Shown piece by piece: positions 11,589 to 24,806 of a stretch of DNA of 64,000 bases. The notes beneath the pieces are model-generated. The model was not told the DNA's origin. It was given only the letters and a program-made list of their open reading frames with translations, and did not search any database. The position numbers and the translations under genes are program-made. Source of the DNA: Rhabdornis inornatus (taxonomy: Eukaryota > Chordata > Aves > Passeriformes > Rhabdornithidae); NCBI GenBank assembly GCA_013397075.1, contig VWZS01006721.1, forward strand, positions 2,272,896 through 2,336,895. The letters are read 5' to 3'. Position 1 is the stretch's first letter, and each line of letters starts with the position of its first letter.

Positions 11589-14500
11589 AAGAATGGTTCA
11601 CCTTTTAAAATGTGTGGGACACCAGGAGAGTGTTGGTGATCGTGCTTGCCTATGGAGGGAGCCATCATGCCTGGGATGTTGTGTGCTTACACCCCGTTTG
11701 GGCAGCATTCACTGGACAGGAGAAATGATATTCAGAGCACTGTCCCTCATACCATGACAGCCACATGACCCCCAGGGTTAACTCTTCCTCTGACAGTGAT
11801 TCAGGCCATGCCAGTGGGATAACCTCTTGTTTGGAAATTAAAATGAGCCACAGATTGCTCACATGAATGGAAAATATGGTGTTGATGGTAACAGATCCAA
11901 TGTAACTAACACGTGACTGTACAAAAGGGCAAAAAAGATAGCTTATACCTGTCAAGACAGGGCTAATGGGACCAAAAAAAGGTATTTTTTCTTGTATATG
12001 TTTCTGGCTATGATTTTCTGGGGTTGTCCTTGGCTCCTGTCTGCAGTAAACACTTTACTGGTACTCAGCGATTCCTAAGACTGTGATTAATGCAAGTAAG
12101 TTTTGCTAAGAACTATTGATCTTTCCATATTATTTAAATATCCTTCCTCCCCTTCCATTTTGGGTGATGTAATCTGTCAGCAGCACTGACAGTGTCAGAA
12201 TTCCTGTGAAGTCCTGGTTTGCAAGGAGATCTTTGAGGTAGCAATACAGAAAATCTACAATACTTAGCCTGAAGCAATTGTTTGTTTTCAGCTGAAACTT
12301 TCCTAGCAGCTCCTTGTCAAAGGCAAGGTGGAAGATATATAACAGGCTCTGATGCCTGGCTGTGAACTGAGTTGCCTTGGGATTGTGGCACAGCATTAGT
12401 ACAAATATTGTCACACAGTAACAATAGGAAATTATCTTCTCTATCTACTGTAATGTGGATTTTCCTGCAGTCATGAAGTAGCAAGAAATAAACAGTGCTG
12501 AGGGCTGTCATAAAGAAGATGGTGATTACTTATCATGGGATTTAGGTTTTGTTTTCCTTGCAGAAACCATCTCAAAGATTGTAGCTGGAGAAACTGTTGT
12601 GTTACTTCTTCAAAATGTGCCACAATTAATATTGCTTATGACTGAGGCAAGCAGGATGCAGTTGTTCTATCTATGATGGAGTGGGAGCCACAAAAAAGGG
12701 ACAAGAATGTGCAGAGACTATTCCCTTTTCTCTTGCATCTTCCATCAAGTGTACAGTCTTAATTATGTAGCTATTGGAAAATGTATGGAATTGGCATTCC
12801 AGCTAAGGATGTACAGAATGATTCAGTGCACTTTCAACACCTATGCTGGATAAATGGGATGGCTGGAGCAGGGAAATGAACTGAGGAGAGCAGGAAATGA
12901 GCCAGATATTAGAGGTTTATCGGAAATTCTGTGAGTTTGAGGGTAGAATTCGTGTTGGCCGGGTGCATTCTCGAGACACACATCAGTGACTTTGCCTGGA
13001 TATCCCACCCAGTTCAAACCACTGTGTTTACAGAAGTCAGTGGGGTTGGGCTTGTCATTGGGATGCTAACTGTGAATTTTGTGCTGTCAGTACCTCCCTG
13101 GTTCTGAGCACAGGGGTCCTGCAGACACAGGTTGAAATCCAAACAAGGTAAAGGCTATTTCTCAATGTGATGGTACTGATGGAGTGTCCTGCTGGTCTCT
13201 ACTGTTCTTCTGTTTACCCAAATGCCATTTATTACCATGTTTTCCAACTTGCCTGTGTGAAAGCTGAGTAGGGACTGTCTCTGCCCCTTAAAACTGCTAC
13301 AAATCTGTTAGACTGTACACATCATGGATCTAAATATACATTTAGGTAAAATATATAACACAGCTGCTAGGCAGTTTATTTTCACCAGTGGAAAGACTAT
13401 ATTTCAAGAGAGTGGTGAAATGTCAAGTGAATTATGGGGTTTGTCTTCTTACTTGTAAAAATAAATTGTATATTCTATAATCTGAACCAGACTAGGTTTT
13501 AATTATGCACTGTTTTGCTTTGATTTACTAGGCAGGTTATCTAGAGGCCAAAACACTAGCAGATATATTGTAGTAAGTCTGGAATGACTTAAAGGGCAAA
13601 CATTAGACTGAGTAATTCATTTTCAACAAGCTACCATAGGTTTTTTTGCTAGGCTTTCTTTCATCTTTTCCTCAGATTTTAACTCTTTCATGGATTACTG
13701 TAACTTCATTTCTGTTTTATATTTTGGTTGTTGGTTCTGCATATGGTTTATCCCCATAGGCTTCTGGAGAAATAGATGTAATTGAACTTGTCTCTGCAGG
13801 ACTTCTAGCTAATTGAGTGCTTTTTCTTGTGGAAAGATAAGCCACAGGCACTGGTGTTTCAGTGAAATGTGCAGCACATGATGGGAGATGCTCACTGAAG
13901 TCTTGTGTTACTGGTAGCAACACTGATGTCTTATCTTCCTAGAGAAATGATTGTCCAGCCAAACTCCAGAGATTTTATCCTCTGATTTTTGTACCATGCT
14001 TGAATTTTGTGTTCAAATCAAATGCCAGAAGTTTCTGCAGAGTGGGATGGATTTTTTGAGTCGGACAAGCGTTTCTTACCAGTGGATTGAGTGCTTGTGG
14101 TCAGTGATGAACAATTGAGTTTGACATTGTCCTGCATGCTGGTCATGGATTCTGACAGTGCACTGAGAGATGCTGTCAGTAGCATTTCAATGTTACAGTA
14201 ACATGTCAGCCTTTTAAATGGCAATGGAAATGGTTCCTTTGGATTAGTAAAGATAAGAGCTGAGAAACGTGCAATGTAAAAATCACCTGTTTACATCCCC
14301 AATCTGGACATGAAATCTAGTAGAGTTGATGAAATCCATTAAATACAAGGGCTGAAAAACTGATACTAGACCAGAGTCTAAAGAATCTAGTAAACTTACC
14401 TAGTGTAAAGTAAAACAACAGCAACATGGGGATGGTCTGGGCTGATGTCTTGGAAGGTTTTTTTGATGGCAGATGTTTCAAACAAAGGCAAGGAGATGCT

Positions 14501-17500
14501 AACCTTCACTAGAAAGCATTTTAGAGAAAATGTTGCATCAATAACTGGGCAGTAGTGGTTCAAACTGCAGACAGAACCAGCTATCCAAAGTTAGTGAGCA
14601 CTGATACTGTGCTGGAAGAATGACTATTGTTTTCATATTGAGTGATGTTCTAGCCTGACCCTGCTTCCTTCTGAGATCTTAAGTATTTTTAGCCTGTTAC
14701 AGCAGATAACTCAGCTGTAAAATGGACATATGGGCATTCAACCTGTGTACTGGAAAGTGGTTTCTTGACATGTGATTAGATGCTGCAAAGCAAGCTGGTA
14801 TTTGTCAGTGAGCAGTGGGACTGGGTTTGTTCACTTGGATTTGTAATATTACTTACCTAAGGTAGATTTTTTTGAGTTGCTTTTGTATTTCTCTTAGATC
14901 AGTACAAAGTTTATCAAAAGGTATCAGATCTATCTGAAGAATTATGTAAGTAGAAAGCCAATTACTCAGGAGTAGTGTTCTGCAGTACTGAACAGAACAG
15001 CATCTGCCTCACACCAGACCCATGACTGTGGTTTCCAAATTAAGTCAGGGAAGGAAATTTGGCACTACTCCTCAAATAGCCCTTTTCTATTTCACAGTCA
15101 AATATCCCCATTTTAAATAAACTCTATAACCAGCAAATCTGGGTGGAACTCTTAATTCACCTACTTTGCCTAACAGTAAGTGCCCCTGCTATAAACATTA
15201 CCAGAGCCTACTCTGGCCAGCCCAAAATGAAGACCATGCTTTTTTCATTTATTCCTGTAGTTAGCATTGACTGGCTAGGCTGTGGAGAGCTAGATGAATT
15301 ACCAGAATTTAGCAGAGCTAGAGCTGAGCCTGGTTATTCTTTTGGCAGTAAGTTTTTTATTACCTTGTCACTTACACCAAATTTGCTGACAGGCTTCAGT
15401 GAGTCTGTGCACTGCAGTACAGCTACTGAATGTAGCACAGCATGGTTGGTGTGCTTTATCTTGTAGATCTGTCAGAGGGTTTTTTTTTCTTTGTATTAAT
15501 ATCAAATTATTGTATATGGAACCTTAGAAGCATGCATTGTAAAATTTTTTCTCTAGTTAAAAAGTAATCTATTAGAAAATTCTACCAGTTGAGAAATACC
15601 TTTTGCCATCAAGAAGCAATGCTGTGTTCACTGCCTCTTAATGTCACCGGAGCTTCCTATATATTTTTATTTTATTTTTTTTCTGTTGTGTTTTTTGCTT
15701 GCTATTAGAACTACATGATCAACTGCTGCTTAGGCAAATTATAGACAGGTGTAGAAGGAATAGTTGCCCTTCTCAGAAAAGGAGGAAATAGCAACAGCGT
15801 AGCTAGTTCAAGTGATGTTAAGTTAAGAGGAGGGCTGATGAAAGATACTGAAAGCTGAAATATAGAGAAGTATTTATGGAAAATAGGAGGAGAGGAATAC
15901 AGCCTTGTGCTGCATTTGGCCTCTGCCTGATGACTTAAAAATTAGCTGCAGTTGTCTGTGTAATACTACCCTGGCTGTGGCCTGACAATCATTATTTGTT
16001 ACTTGGCAGTCTGTATCTCTCACAGAATTTCTTCTCCTGGAGTAAAATTGAGCAAATATTTTTCTGTCTGCATCATACATTTGTTTGCTTGCTGTAAGCA
16101 AGTATCTAAGTCAAACCTGTAACCTGTGGCCAAGCACAACAATTAAACAGTAAGAAAAAGGAAGTCACTCTGTAGAGAGAGCCATCTGGGAAAGAAGCAG
16201 AGGGTTTTTAACTTGGAAATGCTTCAGCAGTACATAGGAGGCTGCAGTTTGCACTTCCTTTATGTCTTGACGTGACTGTACCCACTCTGTTTTCCTGTGC
16301 ATAATTGTATCCAATAAAAAAATGGCATAAGGTTTTTCACAGCAAATGGCATTATTTGACTGAGGTTTTGCATTTGCTTAACTTTAAAGGTCAGTGAGGT
16401 TTCTCTGGGTCTCAGCAGAACCAGATGCTCCACAGTACCCAGCCTGGTTTGCTCTTTGCTTGACACTAAACATGAGAGAGTAAACCAGTGAGCACAAGGG
16501 GTAATTCTGTGCTTCTGGAGGAATTCTGAGTATTGCTGGCATTTGGGAGGTCAGGCGGCATCATCACATCTGTTTCTTTTAGATTTGAAATCAAGGAATC
16601 CATAAGTTGGAGGAAATAAGTGTTTTGCCTGCTCATCAAGACCGGTATTTCAAATTTGCATATTCAAATGTGGCCATTGACGTTCTCTGTTTTGTGGTCA
16701 TGGTTTCAGAGACTGAAATATTTAACATCTGTTAACATGAATGCAGCTTAAGCATTTGTACAGCTGGGGATCATGCCATACATGAAACTTGGGTGTAACC
16801 TTGAAGAAAAGAAAGCTGATAATTTCCACTTGAGTCCTGTTTTCAAGACTTGCAGAGTTTTTCTAAATAAATGTTGCTGGATTGTTGGATGTGTGGCCAC
16901 TCTTTGTATCCTTTTATAAATCACTTATGTGCTACCAAATACACCTATTAACCTGCATTTGATGGAATAGCCAAATAAAGTTTAAGAAGCTGTATTACAA
17001 AGATTGATATCAATGTAGGCTGGTTGATTCATGTTCTGGTTTACTTGAACACTGTTGGATAATAGAAATGTGATGTTACTTGTGGCTTATCTGAATAGGA
17101 TTATCAGGGTTTTCCAGCAATTACTGCCACCTGTTTCAAAGATAAGTGTGAGAAATAGAAAGCTATGGAGAAGGGCTGGATGCAGATATGCAAACTCTTC
17201 AGACCCTGTGTAATAAATACTAAGTGTGAATGTAAACGGTGCTGCTTTAAGGGTATGTAACAAGGATTTTGGGGATGGTGCTATGTGGCAAATATACTGA
17301 GTGCAGGCAGGGAGAAGATTAATTATATCTGTAAAAGTACTAATTGCATATCAGAAAAAAAATAGTTCTAGCATTTCCTATTAGTGAGATTTCCTGACTA
17401 TTTGGTAATGTATGGCAGAATGACACAAAATCCAATTTTTCATTTGCTGCTATAATTCCTGAGGGTAGAAAACCTTTTTGGTTTTGTTTTGGTTTTTTTT

Positions 17501-19214
17501 TGCAAGTAATACTTTCATATCTGAAGGAATACATAGAGCTGGTTGCTTCAGTGTGGCCCTGTTTTGATCCCTGATAGATGGGAAACAAAACACAGATACT
17601 ACCAGAAATGATATTAAGTGAAAATGAGCACCACTTAAACAACCAGGCCCTGCATCTTAAACCGTGCAGGGGAGTCTAAGGATTGTGCAGTTTCCTGTGT
17701 CATGGTTTTTTGTTATGCAAGAGTTGGAGGTGTGGAGTCTCAACTTGACTGCTGCTGAGACCCCTGGAGGCAGGGAGCAGAGTTATTCTAGCTGAGCATC
17801 TGCTACATAGCTGAAAGAATGAAGGAAAAGTGCTGTTCATGCATTTGCTGGTATTGATTATTATTGATTTAGCAGCATCCAGTGCCTCAATAACTCAGTA
17901 AACTAATGACACTTTATTTACAGGCACATCGTGCTGTAATGCCTTTGCCAGTGGCCAAATGCAAATCATCCCTGGTCTTTTAGTCCCTTCAAAAGCTGGG
18001 CAAGGAATTCTCTCAATCTCCCCACTATCTCAGGAAATTTTCCAGAGCTGTCCAAATTGCAGTAGAAGCTGCTTCCAATCACACTGGGAAGAAGGCAAGT
18101 GCAAGGACACGTAGTCCAAGATCAGCTGATGTTCAACAGGCTCATCTCACCTTCCACAGGCTTTGTCTTGTGTCTAACTGTATGTGAATATTCCTGTCTA
18201 TATTCTATATCTTAAGGATATAATTTTTTTTAATTGGCTGACAGGACAACATTCATCAAGGTTTTTACAAGAGAAGATAACAGTTTGGTCTTAAATCAGA
18301 AACTTAGCCCCTTTATTTGGTGTTTTCAGCTCCTGGAAAGGTTTCTAGAACAAAACCAAAATGGTTGTAGTACAAGTTGCAAATTTCCTTTGAAAGAGAA
18401 TAACTGTTCTATAAAAATGTTTTTTCACAATAGATTAAAAAAACTAAAACAACAAAACCCAGAAAGTTCAGAATAAATACATATTATTGATACACTAATA
18501 GCTAAGTTTTACCTCCTGTATGCTCATGTGCTAAATTACAAAAGTTTTCACAAACAACTTAGCAGAGACTTAAAATACCTCCTCTGCAGTCAGTCAAGTT
18601 CACAAAATGTGGTAAGCAGAGAAAGTTCTTAGTTCTTGGTTAAATTAAATGAAAAACATTTGATGTCTAACAGGGTCATGGCTAGAGTCTGTGCTTCAAA
18701 TTATTTTTTTTAAACTTTTTTGTTCTGCTTGACTGAGATGCCTGAAGCACAATTATGGTTTCCCACATTAAAATGAAAGCTCTGAGCAGCCTTTCTAGTG
18801 GTGATTTTCTGTGGGATGCTATAGTATAACAAAAAGATGCATCAGTCTGTAATATCAACTGCAGTTCTGATGCAACTTCAGCTGTAAGCTATGGATTATA
18901 ACTTGCCAGGGCTTTAATGTTCATACTACTGATTCTAGGAAATCCTGATCAATGTTTTTCCCTTCCCCAACAAGACACCCAAACAAATATTTGTGCTTCC
19001 CTTTCTTCTCTGGGAACACAAGGTCATTTCTGAGATTTAAATGTCTGTAAGGGCAGGTATGAATGCATGGATTTTCCATCAGAATGATTTATCTGCTTCC
19101 CCTGGAGTGGTCAGGTGATCTAATAAATGTTCATCTCTGCAAGGAGAGAGTTAGAAAGCTACTACATTACTGCCTCACTTTGAAAAGCAGTTGAGGAACA
19201 GCAAATAACAGTGT
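11589..19214. other. intergenic, no gene seen
   Basis: Mostly AT-rich sequence with no convincing exon, repeat or RNA gene. A slightly more CpG-containing patch lies near 12930-13020, without an open frame. Short T-rich tracts occur near 15480 and 15660. Confidence 0.55.
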
Positions 19215-19270
19215 TTTCATAGTCTTTCATAGGGTGGTTTGGGTTGTAAGGGACCATAAAGATCTCATTT
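19215..19270 (-). mobile_element. CR1 3'-tail remnant
   Basis: TTCATAGGGTGGTTTGGGTTGTAAGGGACCATAAAGATC-like wording (shown only in part: GGTTTGGGTTGTAAGGGACC) matches the reverse complement of the CR1 3' end. Only about 55 bases are recognisable. Confidence 0.5.
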
Positions 19271-22200
19271 GTGCACATTTAGTGGTGGATGAAATGAATG
19301 TTAAAGCATTTGTACAATGAGCAGTCCTCAAGGATGTGCATGATTTCTCCTGCAGGATCCATGGGTCCTGTGCTAGCACCTCAGCTGAACTGCAGTCAGA
19401 AGGGAAAGGACAAAGTGTTATCCATGAGAAGGGCTCATGGCCTGCTCACTGCTGGGGGCAGGTGAGTCAGATAATTTTGGCAATTCAGGGTGTTTGCAAA
19501 GAGAACAGATGAGAAAAGGAGTATATTTTAGAAGGGAACAGTCACAGAGTTCATGTTCCTGCTAGGACAAGTTTGTACTGTTCTGTTAATAGAAATCATT
19601 CCTTAAGAGGTATTGGGAATGCAGGCAGGCAAAAATGTTGGCACCTTAGGATATTTGCCCAGGGTTTTTTCCTCAGAGGCTCTATCTTATGAGACTGATC
19701 CTGATAAGGGAAAATCTTTCAAAGTAGAAAATGACCTTGTAGTTAAACCAATTTTGACTTTTGTTATTCACTCAGCTCTGTGTTGCAAGGTTTAGTATTT
19801 CAGAAAGTTCTTTTGGAAAGATCAACTGTGATACTTACGTAAGCTTGCTTTTGTCCTATTCAGCTGTTCCTTCTGCTTGGAGGAACTTGTCATTTTCTCA
19901 CTAAGTGTTGTCAGGAATACACTTCATTGTTCATAAAGGAGTTTAATCAGTTTGGAACAAGACATATATGAGACATGATTCTATCCAACAGGAAGAGTAG
20001 CAAAAGAAGTGTCTCGTGTATATGTTCACAGCAATGCTCTGTGTGTGTCAGTTTTGCTGCTGGCATAATTGTGTATGGGACAGGGCTCCAGAGATGTAAA
20101 TTAATTTGACACTCTCTCATAGATTAGGAGAGATTATTTTGCATTGAAATAGTGCTTCAAACCTAAGGTTTTTCCTTTCTGCATGATCAGGAAAGTTTTT
20201 CAGGTGGTGGATAAATCTATATATAGCATTTCTCTAAGATTGTGGGGTCTGGTGACAGTGCCAGCTCTGCTACTGTCTAGCCACATCACCCAAAGAAAGT
20301 TGTGGGCCAGGCCTGTTCCAGTTCTGCTACCTGGAAAATAGGGAGAGCCACTGACTGCCTTCTCCTAATCCTTTCTGCCCTGCTGGCAGGAGGAGGAGGA
20401 GAGGGCCTCCAACCCCTCTGGGAATTCCTGAGGAGCAAATGAGCAGCTGTGTTGCACTTAATTGCCACCTTGGGTAAAACCACAACACTTCCACATCTGT
20501 TGGGGAGAACACAACATAAATAGGAGCAAGAAATAATTTTTTCTTCAGTCCCACAACTGCTGTTGCCACAAGCCTCACTTGAAAGTGCCATCTGTGGAAA
20601 TATGCAGATCTGAACTCAGGTTAAGGATCTGGCCTGTGCAAAGTAAAGGTTACCACTAATCCTGTTTTGTCCTGGGGAGAAATTTTCTCCTGGAAACAGG
20701 AGAACAGACATTTTTCTGTGTAGCAGGCTACATTAACTTTTGGAGACAATAAAGGCTTTTCTGTGGTGCTAAAACAAATTTGAAGTTTCAAATTATTTCC
20801 TTTCAGAGTTGGTATCTATTATTCATCTGAGTGCAGCAGTTCTGAAATCAGAGATCTGCTCAGGGAGTGCCTGGCTTTGGCTCAAGAAGTAATAAAAGAG
20901 GAAGAATAAAAAGAATGGTTTCTACAATATACAGAGCAATGACACTTTGAGATGCTTCAGTAGACTTCTGTATCTTGAGTACAGCCTTTTATGTTACCTC
21001 TGGCTGCACTCACTTATCTCCAGCCTCTCCCTCTTTGTCCTGGTTTGCTATTCTTCTCTTTGAAAGGACTTACCTTTTTTTTTCCCTGTATGAATTGTCT
21101 GGAATCCACTTCAAGGGCTTATTGATCTTGATGGAGTTTACTTGCTTTGGAACAAGCCTCCGAAGAGGCATGATCTTAAGGTGCTTCCTACATTTTATGG
21201 TCTATAGATCATATTCTTTCATCTGCTTCCTCTGTAAACTTGCTGTGGCCAGGTGTTCCCCAGTCTCAGCTTGCTCCTACACCTCCAGTGAAGTGAGAGG
21301 GTGCAGTGAACCCCATCTCTGTCAAAGGTGACTGGAGAGCAAGGCTTGTTTTAAAAGGAGTCATGCCAAGTTCCTCAAGACATGTGAGTTTTGGAAATGA
21401 TGCAAAAATGCCTCTTGCCTCTTAGTACTGTGCCAGTAATAAGCTCAAATAAATATAAGCTTTTTTTTTCTGCTAAAGAATATAGAAAGACAAGCTCCTT
21501 CTCATTTGTTGCTTCTTACTGAATTTTCCAGAGATTCCTCTAATTTGACAATTAAGAGGAAGCTATCAAAGACTTAAAGAAACGTGACATGCAGTGGCAG
21601 ATCCCAAACTTGGAATCATGCAATTTCTTGTTAGAAGGAAAACAGGTTTTGCAGTAAATATTCAGAGGCCAATACATCTCAAATGGAAACCTCAGAGCTG
21701 CAATTCAAACTCATGCTCTGGCTGGGCTGTGGCAGGACCTTTGTGCCATGGGGTGGGCAGGCAGGGTTGAGGGCAATGGAGCAGCTGAAGAAAATTTCAC
21801 AGCACAGAGCTGGATGACGACAGGGTGGCCCCTGTGGAAGAGTTCTGTGGCTGCTTTGCCTACTGTGAGCATGTATTTTATATGTTCAATGTTGGTATTA
21901 AACTTGTTTTGGAAAGTATAATGAAATAATATATGTGTATGATAAACAAAGAGTTTACAGGTAGTTAAGCAAGAGATAATAACAATATTGTTTTGTGTCC
22001 TAATTTCAATTTTACGATGGAATAAGTAGTTACTGGGGATATTTTAATTAATCAGAATTTCCTTACACCAATACATAAGATGCTACTGTATATTAGTGAA
22101 GCACAGATAACTGTGGGCACGCTGACTAACCTTGCAACAAGATCCTACTTAAACTTTTATTCTTTGGAAGTACCAAAGTTTGCCTCTTCGAGGTGAAAAT

Positions 22201-22664
22201 AATCAATTCTTTGGTTGTGATTTGCAGTGGATGACTCATTTGTGACGAGTGAAGAAGGCATGTGCAAATGTGTACTCTGCTGTGTTGCACTGCTGAGATC
22301 TTATCTGACATGTGATGTGCCCAAGTGGCACATGCTGGATGGAAAAATGTGGTGCTGTTAGAGATGAGCTCATCCTTTTCTTGCCCTGGCTCACATCTTG
22401 TTGCTGAAATAGAATATTCAGTGTTTTTCTCATCTACAGCTTTTCTTTCCTTCCATCACTTTAGAAATTGAAGGCTAGCAGATACCTGGAAAATGTCTTT
22501 TCAATATCTCTGCTTTCTAAATACTTGACTTTTTGTTTACTTTTTCACTGGTACTGAGCTGTTCAGTTGAAATTCAATAATTTCTATTCCATTCTTAAAA
22601 TGAGTTTCTTTGGTTAACCAGAACTGAGCTTTGAGGAGAAACTTTAATGTTAGTCTGCCACCCC
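19271..22664. other. intergenic, no gene seen
   Basis: No coding exon. Reading frames of 80-118 codons near 20286-20591 and 20975-21331 lack splice context and domain-like content. The AT-rich section 21880-22080 holds a palindromic SOX-like site, listed separately. Confidence 0.5.
21981..21992. promoter_or_regulatory. palindromic SOX-type motif
   Basis: AACAATATTGTT is a perfect 12-bp palindrome of two SOX/HMG half-sites (AACAAT and ATTGTT). It lies in unusually AT-rich, repeat-free DNA. A binding role is only inferred from the motif. Confidence 0.25.
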
Positions 22665-22845
22665 CTGAAAGGAGGCTGTAGCAAGGAGAAAGTCAATCAT
22701 TTCTCGCAGGTAACAAGGGACAGGATGAAAGGAAGTGGCCTCAAGCCGCACCACAGAGGGTTTAGATTGGATATAAGAAAAAATGTTTTTTGCTGAAAGG
22801 GGGGGGTCAGGCATTGGAATTGGCTGCCCAGGGAAGCAGTGGAGT
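22665..22845 (+). mobile_element. CR1 LINE fragment
   Basis: Starts CTGAAAGGAGGCTGTAGCAA and includes TAACAAGGGACAGGATGAAA and TTGGCTGCCCAGGGAAGCAG, all characteristic of the CR1 3' region in plus orientation. The element ends abruptly before the terminal repeats, and a G8 tract at 22799-22806 lies inside it. Confidence 0.85.
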
Positions 22846-24756
22846 TTTAGACATTTATGTTAATGTCATAGCTAGAAGGATGCAAGTTATTAACTGTGCT
22901 TTTTACAGTAAACACACAGCTGACTTCATAGTTAAATTATAGATTATTTCATTGATGAAAAATGCAGCCATTGTCTAGTTCACAGATCAAGCCAAGTGTT
23001 TAATGCCTTCTTATTTTTCACACAGCAGAACATCAAGTTACATGTAAGCTGGCCAGTGAGAGGCTGCAAGTCCCATTGAGCTGACAGGTTTCATGTGTGC
23101 CTTTCATGAATGGCAGTGAGAGATCAAGCATAATCCTACAATTACACATTTCTTGCAGTAGGCAAGTTGATGGGGGGAGGACTGTTTTGTTTTGCTGATA
23201 ATCAGTTCTTAAGCTTTTACAAATGAAGGAAGTAGGAGAAAAGTGTGGATTTAGCGTGGTGGGGATTTAGCTACACTTAAATCTCCTTAGTGCCTGTGCA
23301 GTGGTCATATCAACAGGAGGAAATCACAAGAAGCAGAACTCCATGACACCTAGAATGTCCCTAAAGCCCCAACTTGGCCAGAGGGTCTCTGCTAAGTCTT
23401 TCACCTACATGGAAAATGAGTTACCGTATCAGTCGGGTGTTAGAAATGCAGGATCACGACTGAGCTGTTTTCAGGGCAAGTGCAGTTGTTGTGTGTCTAA
23501 CATCTATATGAGAGTTCAGACTTCCCCAGTATCAACCTTTATTCATTCTCTAAAAGCATGTATTCAGGTGGACATGTGGAATTTGAAGGACCTTTGTGCT
23601 AAGGCATCAGAACTGGACATTTGCTTTGCACAAAGCAGTATGTTCATTTAACACAGCTTTAAATTCTCACTGGGACATTTTTTTGGCCACATGTTAATAA
23701 ATTTTCAATACTGCTGTCAGAAGATGACCAGTAGCTTTGGGGGCCAGGGCCTTTGTACTTAAACACAGTTGCACAGAAGAGCAAAGGATGTAGATTGAGA
23801 AGTGAAAGATTTAGTTCTAGAAAACAGTATGTGAAATAGTATCTTTAAATACATATTTTAACAGTGCATGAGAACCCATAGCTATGGCAAATCCTCTAAG
23901 TGCTGGAAGTAGATGAAGCTGGTTATGACCTCCTGCTCTAATATTTGGATGGGTAAGAAAGCATTGTAATCAAGTGAATACTTTTAGATTAAGAGTTTGA
24001 AGTACTTTTAGAATTGCAACAAATCTTTTAAATTGGAATCTTCACATGTTAACTGCAATATTTGACTGGTTTGGACTGTGAGGACTGCTGAAATGCAAGT
24101 GTCATAAAGTTCAAGTGTGGAATTTCTGTGAGGACAGAAGCCTTTCTCTTCATAGTTAGAAAACAGGTAAAAAAACCCTGCTCCAAACAGTTTAGAGACA
24201 AACATACCTACATTTAGCTGCATACCTACAGCTAAAAATTCACTTTTACTCAGTACAGTATTTTATGAATTTATTAAGCGACAATTTTTTTCCCTTGATG
24301 TTTTGAAAATTATCTTAACATTGTAATGTTGCTAGAGTTGTTTGCTTGAAGAAATTAATTTTCATTGGAAAAGACCCAGCTGTATCCTGTGGGACTTCTC
24401 CCTGGTGGAGACTGTTAGATTGTTCTGCGTAGCTGCAGAGAGATACATCAGTTATTAACCTCTGAGAAATAGAGGTTATGGTAAGGGGAAGGCTGGCACA
24501 TCGTCTTTAGGGCCACAAGGAGTGCTGCTGCAATAACAAAGTCTTGTTTTGCTCTGAATATTTTGAAAAGAGACCTTCAGCTGCTCTGCTCCTTTTGAAA
24601 AACAAATTAAATTTAGTATGGGAGCAACTTTGGGGTGGACAGCCCTTGAAGTGACATACTGGGTTTATTCATAGAGGAGATGTGATGTGGACAATAGAGG
24701 TGTGGGTTTCTTAAGGCTTACAAGTAAAAGCTTTGAATTTTAAAGGTTAGTTCCAA

Positions 24757-24806
24757 AGTATCACAGAATCACTTGGGCTGGGGAAGACTGTAGATCATAG
24801 CTCATG
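24757..24806 (-). mobile_element. possible CR1 3'-tail remnant
   Basis: TCACAGAATCACTTGGGCTG followed by GAAGACTGTAGATCAT resembles the reverse complement of the CR1 3' terminus. It is very short, so confidence is low. Confidence 0.4.
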
